Position numbers and translations under genes: made by a program | Assembly (NCBI RefSeq): GCF_021654335.1 | Contig: NZ_AP023423.1 | Location: 838,001-902,000, forward strand | Length of the DNA stretch: 64,000 bases | Source of the DNA: Sideroxyarcus emersonii | GTDB lineage: Bacteria; Pseudomonadota; Gammaproteobacteria; Burkholderiales; Gallionellaceae | Direction: 5' to 3' | In this document: positions 55,781 through 64,000 of the stretch, piece after piece | Numbering within the stretch: position 1 is the first letter of the stretch | Layout: every line of letters starts with the position of its first letter | The notes under the pieces: generated by a model | What the model was told of the DNA's origin: nothing | Database searches by the model: none | Seen by the model: the letters and a program-made list of their open reading frames with translations, nothing else

Positions 55781-56866
55781 TTACTTGATGATGCCGCCGC
55801 CGAGGCAGATCTCGCCGTCGTAAACCACGACGGACTGGCCCGGCGTGACGGCCCACTGCGCTTCGTCGAAAGTGAAGTGCGCGGTATCGGCGCTGGCAAG
55901 GGCGATGTGGCAGGCAGCATCCTGCTGGCGATAACGGGTCTTGGCGGCGTAGCTGCGCGCGGTGTCGGGTGCATGGCCGCTGATCCAGTGCATATCCAGT
56001 GCATCGAGCTGCGGATTGAGCAGCAAGGGGTGATCGTGGCCCTGCACCACGATCAGGCGGTTGTGCGGCATGTCCTTGCCGGCGACGAACCACGGCTCGC
56101 CGGTGGTCTCGCGCGAACCGCCGATGCCCAGCCCCTGGCGCTGGCCGTAGGTGTAGAACGACAGCCCCATGTGCTGCCCCACCACTTTACCCTCCGGCGT
56201 GACCATGTCACCGGGCTTGGTGGGCAGGTAGCGGTTGAGGAATTCGCGGAACGGGCGTTCCCCGATGAAGCAGATGCCCGTACTGTCCTTCTTGGCGTGG
56301 TTGGCGAGGCCGTTTTCGCGGGCGATATCGCGCACCTGCGACTTGAGCAGTTGCCCCAGCGGGAACATTGCCTTGCCCAGTTGCTGCTGGTTCAGCCGGT
56401 GCAGGAAATAGCTCTGGTCCTTGCTGTCGTCCCTGGCTTTCAACAGCTGGAATGCGCCATCGGCTTCGCGCACCTGCGCATAATGTCCGGTGGCGATGGC
56501 ATCGGCACCCAGGCGGATGGCGTGATCGAGGAAGGCTTTGAACTTGATCTCCGAATTGCACAGGATATCCGGGTTGGGCGTGCGCCCGGCCTCGTATTCG
56601 CGCAGGAAGTAGCTGAATACACGGTCTTTGTATTCCTTGGCGAAGTTCACCGCCTCGATGGGGATGCCGATGGTATCGGCCACGGCGACGGCATCGATCA
56701 GGTCCTGGCGCGAAGAGCAGTATTCGCTGTCATCATCCTCTTCCCAGTTCTTCATGAACAGGCCGATGACCTCGTAGCCCTGTTGTTTCAGCAGGAGTGC
56801 CGTGACGGAAGAATCCACGCCGCCGGACATCCCGACGACGACAGTGATTTTACGATTGCTTTTCAC
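55781..56866 (-). CDS. mnmA: MnmA: tRNA 2-thiouridylase
   Basis: 361 residues. The PP-loop [15 protein letters not shown], the catalytic Cys in [12 protein letters not shown], the second Cys in [12 protein letters not shown] and [14 protein letters not shown] are all present. It puts sulfur on U34 of tRNA-Glu, Gln and Lys. It ends 11 bases before mscS. Confidence 0.96.
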   Translation of the reverse strand: MKSNRKITVVVGMSGGVDSSVTALLLKQQGYEVIGLFMKNWEEDDDSEYCSSRQDLIDAVAVADTIGIPIEAVNFAKEYKDRVFSYFLREYEAGRTPNPDILCNSEIKFKAFLDHAIRLGADAIATGHYAQVREADGAFQLLKARDDSKDQSYFLHRLNQQQLGKAMFPLGQLLKSQVRDIARENGLANHAKKDSTGICFIGERPFREFLNRYLPTKPGDMVTPEGKVVGQHMGLSFYTYGQRQGLGIGGSRETTGEPWFVAGKDMPHNRLIVVQGHDHPLLLNPQLDALDMHWISGHAPDTARSYAAKTRYRQQDAACHIALASADTAHFTFDEAQWAVTPGQSVVVYDGEICLGGGIIK

Positions 56867-56870
56867 GATT

Positions 56871-56906
56871 GGCCCCTCTCCCTCTGGGAGAAGGTTCGGG
56901 TGAGGG
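56871..56906. repeat. Intergenic palindromic repeat (REP-like)
   Basis: It runs from GGCCCCTCTCCC through GGGAGAAGG to GGGTGAGGG. It fills most of the 48-base mnmA-Nudix spacer. Its reverse complement shares both ends with the element inserted in nifN. Confidence 0.75.
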
Positions 56907-56914
56907 ATTGCCCT

Positions 56915-57361
56915 TTACTCATAGTGCGTAATCAAATCCAGCGGATAACGCTTGCCCGCGATGTAATCTTCGACGCAACGCAGGATCAGAGGGCTGCGAT
57001 GGCGTGCCTGGGTGGCACGGATCTCATCCGGCGTCATCCATACTGCGCGCACGATGCCCTTGTCCAGCGCGCGTTCGGGATGATGGGCGAGGATGCGACC
57101 ACCGAAGGCAAAACGCAGATAGGTGGTGTCGGATGCGGTGGAATGCCAGCGATAGACGCCGATCAGGTATTCCGGCTCGAATTCGTAGGCGGATTCTTCC
57201 AATGCTTCGCGTACCGCCCCTGCGGGCAGGGTCTCGTTTGCTTCCCAGTGCCCGGCTGGTTGGTTGAACAGCAGGCCATGCGGGGTGTGTTCTTCCACCA
57301 GCAAGAACTTGCCATCCTGCTCGAGGACGGCTGCGACGGTGGCGTGTGGTTTCCAGATCAT
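56915..57361 (-). CDS. Nudix hydrolase
   Basis: 148 residues. The Nudix box is GHWEANETLPAGAVREALEE with the expected E-x7-REUxEE glutamates; the usual final Gly is Ala (EESAY). PAGHWEANET and the phosphatase-like NudJ pattern suggest a thiamine/HMP-PP or dihydroneopterin-type pyrophosphatase. The gene precedes mnmA on the minus strand, as NudJ does in Enterobacteria, which supports that subfamily. Substrate not certain. Confidence 0.88.
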   Translation of the reverse strand: MIWKPHATVAAVLEQDGKFLLVEEHTPHGLLFNQPAGHWEANETLPAGAVREALEESAYEFEPEYLIGVYRWHSTASDTTYLRFAFGGRILAHHPERALDKGIVRAVWMTPDEIRATQARHRSPLILRCVEDYIAGKRYPLDLITHYE

Positions 57362-57424
57362 GGGGGGATTCTAAACGAAATAAAAAAGGCAGGGTTGCCC
57401 CTGCCTTTCTTGGATGAAGCCAGA

Positions 57425-57643
57425 TTACTTGGCAGCTGCGTCAGCGGCCTTGGCTTTCTTGGACTTCTTGGCTTTCTTTGCCTTAGCCTTGTGGGCTTTC
57501 TTGGCTGGCTTCGCTTCTTCCTTGGCAGCAGCAGGAGCGGCAGCGGCGGCAGGAGCAGCGGCAGGAGCAGCGGCATCAGCGGCAACGGCAGAGAAAGAAA
57601 CCAGAGCGAATACGGCAGCGATCAGAGTGGACATCAGTTTCAT
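57425..57643 (-). CDS. 72-residue exported Ala/Lys-rich protein
   Basis: A signal peptide (about 1-22, ending AVA-ADA) precedes an Ala/Pro run and a C-terminal half of repeated Lys-Ala units (KKAHKAKAKKAKKSKKAKA). The sequence is of very low complexity and strongly basic, like secreted histone-H1-like or nucleoid-like peptides. GGAGCC precedes the ATG. Function unknown. Confidence 0.75.
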   Translation of the reverse strand: MKLMSTLIAAVFALVSFSAVAADAAAPAAAPAAAAAPAAAKEEAKPAKKAHKAKAKKAKKSKKAKAADAAAK

Positions 57644-57740
57644 TTGAGGCTCCATGAGTAGTTGATAAACGTTTATGACACTACTGTGTCGGAACCTATA
57701 ACGCGGCTGGTTATTGTCGCGTTGACACAAACCGCGAATT

Positions 57741-57827
57741 TGGTGCCGGGGGGGGGACTCGAACCCCCACGCCCTCTCAGGCACCGGATTTTGAGTCCGG
57801 CACGTCTACCAGTTCCATCACCCCGGC
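57741..57827 (-). tRNA. tRNA-Leu (anticodon CAA)
   Basis: On the minus strand an 87-base cloverleaf opens GCCGGGG and closes CCCCGGC-A-CCA, with an encoded CCA end. The anticodon arm is CCGGA-CTCAAAA-TCCGG, giving CAA. The long variable arm (TGCCTGAGAGGGCG region) and GGTTCGAGTCC T-arm are typical of class II tRNA-Leu. Confidence 0.95.
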
Positions 57828-57842
57828 AAGGGAAGGGCGCGA

Positions 57843-57848
57843 ATTATC
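57843..57848 (-). promoter_or_regulatory. -10 element of the tRNA-Leu promoter
   Basis: GATAAT on the minus strand, 15 bases before the tRNA 5' end. It overlaps the spacer to queA. Confidence 0.4.
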
Positions 57849-57911
57849 CATGAAACGCCACCCCTCATCAACTACAATGCGCGTTTTTCTTCCGGTATCC
57901 AGTGGGTTTTC

Positions 57912-60031
<2,120 letters not shown>

Positions 60032-60048
60032 GCCGGCGGGCGCGTAGC

Positions 60049-60076
60049 AAGACAGTCATGTCTTCCGTGATAGAAT
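60049..60076 (+). promoter_or_regulatory. Promoter of yajC-secDF
   Basis: AAGACA (60049-60054), 16-base spacer and TAGAAT (60071-60076), 45 bases before yajC. Confidence 0.45.
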
Positions 60077-60120
60077 GCCCGCCTTTGATTTTTGAACCCT
60101 ATTTTTCGACAGGAGTGGTT

Positions 60121-60465
60121 ATGATTTCTATCAGCGAGATGTTCATCAGCAACGCTTATGCGGACGGCGCAGCGGCGGCCCCGCAGGGCGGGGACTTCAT
60201 GCAGTTCCTGCCTTTGGTCGCCTTGCTGGCGGTGTTCTATTTCCTCATCCTGCGCCCGCAGCAAAAGCGCGTCAAAGAGCAGAAGGCCATGATAGAGGCG
60301 TTGCAGAAGGGTGACGAGGTCGCCACCGTCGGCGGCGTGCTCGGCAAAGTCGTGAAGGTCGGCGAAGACAATGTGGCGGTCGAGATATCCGACAACGTCG
60401 TGGTCCAGGTGCAAAAAGCCGCAGTGCAGAACGTCCTGCCCAAGGGTACGATCAAGTCGATCTGA
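60121..60465 (+). CDS. yajC: YajC: Sec translocon auxiliary subunit
   Basis: 114 residues. One membrane helix (about 26-44, FLPLVALLAVFYFLIL) with the typical RPQQKRVKEQKAMI after it, then KGDEVATVGGVLGKV. It associates with SecDF-YidC. AGGAGTGGTT precedes the ATG. It is followed by secD after 35 bases. Confidence 0.95.
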   Translation: MISISEMFISNAYADGAAAAPQGGDFMQFLPLVALLAVFYFLILRPQQKRVKEQKAMIEALQKGDEVATVGGVLGKVVKVGEDNVAVEISDNVVVQVQKAAVQNVLPKGTIKSI

Positions 60466-60500
60466 TCCATTTCAACCATGCCGCAAATCAAGGTGTCGCA

Positions 60501-62312
60501 ATGAACCGCTATCCACTGTGGAAGAACCTGCTGGTGTTGGCTGTACTGCTGCTGGGCCTAGTGTATGCCTTGCCCAACCTGTACGGCGAAGCGCCGGCGG
60601 TACAAGTGCTGCCGCTGCGTTCCAACCTGAAGGCCGATACGGCCCTGATGGCGCGGGTGGAAGAGGCGCTGAAGGCGGCGCAACTGAATCCGCAAGCCAT
60701 GTCGCTGGATGCCACCAGCGTCAAGGCGCGTTTCAACGACACCGATACGCAGATCAAGGCGAAAGACCTGCTGCATGCCCAGCTTGGCGACGACTATATG
60801 GTGGCGCTCAACCTGCTGGCGCGTTCGCCGCAGTGGCTGGCCGACCTGAATGCCCTGCCGATGTACCTTGGTCTGGACTTGCGCGGAGGGGTGCACTTTC
60901 TGCTGCAGATCGACATGAGGGCTGCGCTGGACAAGGCGCTGGAATCGGCTTCCAGCGATATCCGCAGTACTTTGCGTGAAGCGAACATCCCCTATTCCGG
61001 CGTCACCCGCGATGCCAGTTCGATTACCACCCGATTCCGCGATGCCAATGCGCGCGGCAAAGGCGAGGAGGAGCTCAAGCAGCATTTCGGCGGGCTGGAA
61101 TTCGGCACGCGCGAGGAAGGCGGCGAGTTCCTGTTGCTCGCCCATCTCAAGCAGCAAGAGCAGATTCGCATACAGGAATCCGCCGTGCAGCAGAACCTGG
61201 TCACATTGCGCAACCGGGTGAACGAGCTGGGGGTGGCCGAGCCGGTGATCCAGCAGCAAGGGGCCGACCGCATCGTGGTGCAGTTGCCGGGCGTGCAGGA
61301 TACCGCGCGCGCCAAGGATATCCTTGGGCGTACCGCCACGCTGGAAGTGCGTTTGGTGGATGACGAGCACCATTATGTCGACGGGGCAGCCGTGCCTTTC
61401 GGCACCGATATGTTCAAGGATCGCGACGGTACGCCACTGCTGGTGAAGAAGACCGTGATCCTGACCGGCGAGCGCATCAACGATGCACAACCCGGTTTCG
61501 ACAGCCGCAGCAACGAGCCTGCCGTGCATATCAACCTGGACGCGGTGGGGGCGCGCAAATTCAAGGAAGCCACGCGCGAGAACGTCGGCAAGCGCATGGC
61601 CATCATCCTGTTCGAGAAGGGTAAGGGAGAGGTTGTTACCGCCCCGGTGATCCGCGAAGAGATCGGCGGCGGGCGTGTGCAGATCAGCGGCAAGATGAAC
61701 ACGGAGGAGGCCAAGGATACTTCGTTGCTGCTGCGTGCCGGAGCGCTGGCCGCGCCGATGGAGATCGTCGAGGAGCGCACCGTCGGCCCGAGCCTGGGGG
61801 CGGACAATATCAAGCGCGGTTTCGATTCCACCAAGATCGGCTTCATCGCCATCGCCGTGTTCATGGTCGTCTATTACCTGATGTTCGGCACGGTGTCGGT
61901 GCTGGCACTGGGCGCGAACCTGCTGCTGCTGGTTGCCTTGCTGTCGATGTTGCAGGCTACGCTCACTTTGCCCGGCATGGCAGGTATCGCGCTGACGCTG
62001 GGCATGGCGATCGACGCCAACGTGCTGATCAACGAGCGCATCCGCGAGGAGTTGCGTAACGGCGTGCCGCCGCAAACGGCGATCCATGCCGGCTACGAGA
62101 ACGCTTTTGCCACGATCCTGGACTCCAACATCACCACCCTGATCGCCGGTGTCGCCCTGTTCATGTTCGGCTCCGGCCCGATCAAGGGATTTGCCGTTGT
62201 GCTGTGCCTGGGCATCCTGACATCGATGTTCAGCGCGGTGCTGGTGTCGCGCGCGCTGGTGAACCTGATTTATGGCAGCAAGGTGCGTTTGAACAAGGTC
62301 GCGATAGGTTAG
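60501..62312 (+). CDS. secD: SecD: Sec translocon membrane protein
   Basis: 603 residues, normal for the long proteobacterial form. One N-terminal helix precedes a large periplasmic domain (LGLDLRGGVHFLLQIDM, about residue 117) and five C-terminal helices with LTLGMAIDANVLINERIREEL. With SecF it uses the proton gradient to complete protein export. It is followed by secF. Confidence 0.96.
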   Translation: MNRYPLWKNLLVLAVLLLGLVYALPNLYGEAPAVQVLPLRSNLKADTALMARVEEALKAAQLNPQAMSLDATSVKARFNDTDTQIKAKDLLHAQLGDDYMVALNLLARSPQWLADLNALPMYLGLDLRGGVHFLLQIDMRAALDKALESASSDIRSTLREANIPYSGVTRDASSITTRFRDANARGKGEEELKQHFGGLEFGTREEGGEFLLLAHLKQQEQIRIQESAVQQNLVTLRNRVNELGVAEPVIQQQGADRIVVQLPGVQDTARAKDILGRTATLEVRLVDDEHHYVDGAAVPFGTDMFKDRDGTPLLVKKTVILTGERINDAQPGFDSRSNEPAVHINLDAVGARKFKEATRENVGKRMAIILFEKGKGEVVTAPVIREEIGGGRVQISGKMNTEEAKDTSLLLRAGALAAPMEIVEERTVGPSLGADNIKRGFDSTKIGFIAIAVFMVVYYLMFGTVSVLALGANLLLLVALLSMLQATLTLPGMAGIALTLGMAIDANVLINERIREELRNGVPPQTAIHAGYENAFATILDSNITTLIAGVALFMFGSGPIKGFAVVLCLGILTSMFSAVLVSRALVNLIYGSKVRLNKVAIG

Positions 62313-62349
62313 TCCGCTCGCGTAGCGAGACGCATAAGGGAATTAAGAC

Positions 62350-63282
62350 ATGGAATTCTTCCGTATCAAAAAAGACATCCCGTTCATGAGCTATGGTCGT
62401 TACACCACGACCATTTCGCTCGTGACTTTCCTGTTTGCCGTGTTTTTCCTGGCCACCAGGGGGCTGAACTTCGGTGTGGACTTCACCGGCGGCACGGTGA
62501 TGGAGGTGCATTACGCCCAATCGGCCGATCTGGAAAAGGTGCGCGGACAGCTGCGCAGCATCGGCCTGAACGACGCACTGGTACAGAACTTCGGTTCCAG
62601 CCAGGATGTGCTGGTGCAGATTCCGCTCAAGCAGAACAAGGCTGGCGCCAAGCTTTCCGAGCAGGTGATGGACACCCTGCATCAGCAGGATGCGAATGTC
62701 GAACTGCGCCGTGTCGAATTCGTCGGACCGCAAGTCGGCAAGGATCTGGTCGATAACGGCGCCATGGCGCTGTTGCTGGTCAGCCTGGGGATCGTCGGTT
62801 ATCTGTGGATACGCTTCGAGTGGAAATTCGGTCTGGCGGCGATCATCGCCAACCTGCACGATGTGGTCATCATTCTCGGCTTCTTCGCCTTCTTCCAGTG
62901 GGAATTCTCGCTTTCCGTGCTGGCTGCGGTGCTGGCGGTGCTGGGCTATTCGGTGAACGAATCGGTAGTGGTGTTCGACCGGATCCGCGAGAACTTCCGC
63001 AAGATGCGCAAGACCGAAGTTGCCGTGATCATCGACAACGCCATCACCCGCACCATGTCGCGTACCGTCATCACCCACGGCTGCACGCAGATCATGGTGA
63101 CCTCCATGCTGTTTCTTGGCGGCGAAACGTTGCACTACTTTGCATTGGCGCTGACCATCGGCATCCTGTTCAGTATTTATTCCTCGGTGCTGGTGGCCAG
63201 CCCGTTGCTGATGATGTTCGGCGTGTCGCGCGAAGATTTCATCAAGCCGGAAAAGACCGAAGCAGAAGAAGTGTTGCCGTAA
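62350..63282 (+). CDS. secF: SecF: Sec translocon membrane protein
   Basis: 310 residues, six membrane helices. LNFGVDFTGGTVMEVHY near the N-terminus, LGYSVNESVVVFDRIRENFRK and TRTMSRTVITHGCTQIMVTS are the family signature. It forms SecDF with the preceding gene; a small CTCGC-GTA-GCGAG hairpin lies between them. Confidence 0.96.
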   Translation: MEFFRIKKDIPFMSYGRYTTTISLVTFLFAVFFLATRGLNFGVDFTGGTVMEVHYAQSADLEKVRGQLRSIGLNDALVQNFGSSQDVLVQIPLKQNKAGAKLSEQVMDTLHQQDANVELRRVEFVGPQVGKDLVDNGAMALLLVSLGIVGYLWIRFEWKFGLAAIIANLHDVVIILGFFAFFQWEFSLSVLAAVLAVLGYSVNESVVVFDRIRENFRKMRKTEVAVIIDNAITRTMSRTVITHGCTQIMVTSMLFLGGETLHYFALALTIGILFSIYSSVLVASPLLMMFGVSREDFIKPEKTEAEEVLP

Positions 63283-63298
63283 GCCAGGGGCTCCGATC

Positions 63299-63922
63299 TT
63301 GCTCGACATCATTTTGCACCTGGATGCACACCTGCTGGCACTGGTGCATGACTATGGCGTATGGATCTATGCCATCCTGTTCGCCATCATCTTCTCCGAG
63401 ACCGGGCTGGTCGTCGCCCCCTTTTTGCCGGGCGATTCGCTGTTGTTCGTGACGGGAGCCTTGTGCGGCATGGGTTCGCTGGAATTGCATATCCTGCTGC
63501 CTTTGCTGGTACTCGCGGCTTTCGGTGGCGACAATACCAATTACTGGATCGGGCGCTTGCTGGGGCTGCGGCTGCTCAACAGCTCCGGTCAGCGCTTCAT
63601 CAGGCACGAGCATCTGGAGAGGACTCGCCATTTTTATGCAAGGCATGGCGGAAAGACCATCATCTTCGCACGCTTCCTGCCCATCGTTCGCACCTTCGCT
63701 CCGTTCGTGGCAGGCATTGGCACCATGCGCTATCGGCTGTTCGTGGTGTTCAGCGCGCTGGGCAGCTTGGCCTGGATCGGCAGTTTGACGCTGGCGGGTT
63801 ACTTCTTCGGCAACATCCCGGTCATCAAGAACAACCTCACCTTGATGATCATCGCCATCATTTTTGTTTCCTTCCTTCCAGCCATCTTCGAATTCGTCCG
63901 GCAGCGCCGGGGAGCGAACTGA
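63299..63922 (+). CDS. DedA-family membrane protein
   Basis: 207 residues, about six membrane segments. The DedA signature is present as SETGLVVAPFLPGDSLLFVTGAL (quoted by SETGLVVAPFLPGDSL), ANTNYWIGR-like DNTNYWIGRLLG and FARFLPIVRTFAPFVAGIG. DedA proteins are lipid scramblase or transporter-like and needed for membrane homeostasis. The start TTG at 63299 follows AGGGGCTCC; an in-frame ATG would truncate the first helix. It lies 16 bases after secF. Confidence 0.92.
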   Translation: MLDIILHLDAHLLALVHDYGVWIYAILFAIIFSETGLVVAPFLPGDSLLFVTGALCGMGSLELHILLPLLVLAAFGGDNTNYWIGRLLGLRLLNSSGQRFIRHEHLERTRHFYARHGGKTIIFARFLPIVRTFAPFVAGIGTMRYRLFVVFSALGSLAWIGSLTLAGYFFGNIPVIKNNLTLMIIAIIFVSFLPAIFEFVRQRRGAN

Positions 63923-63926
63923 CCGT

Positions 63927-63998
63927 TCAGGCGGATACGGGGAGCATCGTGATTCCCTGCAGGCGGGCGGGGTTCCAGTATCGTATCGCCCAATCCAG
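63927..63998 (-). CDS. Possible 3' end of a gene on the minus strand (partial)
   Basis: A minus-strand frame without stops enters from the window edge and ends at 63927, reading LDWAIRYWNPARLQGITMLP and three more residues. The amino-acid mix looks coding, and it would converge on dedA. Too short to name. Confidence 0.3.
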   Translation of the reverse strand: MDWAIRYWNPARLQGITMLPVSA

Positions 63999-64000
63999 AA

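Overview
The window looks like chromosomal DNA of a high-GC, nitrogen-fixing betaproteobacterium. The purM-hda-HAD-pcnB-folK-dNK-panB-panC-panD block, the queA-tgt-yajC-secD-secF block and the style of the nif accessory genes all fit Betaproteobacteria. A relative of the Gallionellaceae/Nitrosomonadales is my best guess, but this is inference from gene content and not a taxonomic result. About 66 protein genes and one tRNA gene are supported.

The first 21.5 kb form a nitrogen-fixation and molybdenum island. It opens with the end of one modA, then modE and a complete modABC operon (molybdate uptake and Mo-responsive control). Next comes a leucine-rich-variant Fe-S protein gene with a textbook NifA/sigma-54 promoter, followed by a translationally coupled unknown gene. 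A group of general genes sits inside the island (chemoreceptor, LytM-type peptidase, DUF2905, GNAT, FAH-family protein). Then a second NifA/sigma-54 promoter drives nifE-nifN-nifX, an RseC-like gene, the DUF269 and CCE_0567 genes, fdxB, a [2Fe-2S] ferredoxin, nifZ-like, a SagB-type dehydrogenase, an ankyrin gene, two unknown genes and an FprA-type ferredoxin reductase. Together these supply Mo, assemble FeMo-co and deliver electrons to nitrogenase. nifHDK and nifB are not in the window. nifF (flavodoxin) lies apart at 28.3-28.8 kb behind an unknown gene and another sigma-54 promoter.

21.5-25 kb holds a CcoG/NapH-like polyferredoxin with a Cys-rich tail, two membrane micropeptides, a small exported membrane protein and an OprD-like porin. 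The porin has an upstream palindrome that resembles the sequence upstream of modE. 25-42 kb holds ppdK, nifF, greB, a DMT transporter, a lipoprotein, a very large CHASE-PAS-GGDEF-EAL protein and a TetR-MFP-RND operon. 42-64 kb is mostly housekeeping: an RsmB-like methyltransferase, two DUF3108 proteins, purN, purM, hda, pcnB, folK, dNK, panBCD, purB, mscS, mnmA, Nudix, tRNA-Leu(CAA), queA, tgt, yajC, secDF and dedA.

Noteworthy non-coding or non-canonical structure: three interspersed palindromic repeats lie inside the nif cluster. One is in the nifE-nifN spacer, one is fixed in frame inside nifN, and one forms the 3' end of the RseC-like gene. There are also three sigma-54 promoters, a 28-residue membrane micropeptide with its own promoter and terminator, and several strong inverted repeats that look like operators.
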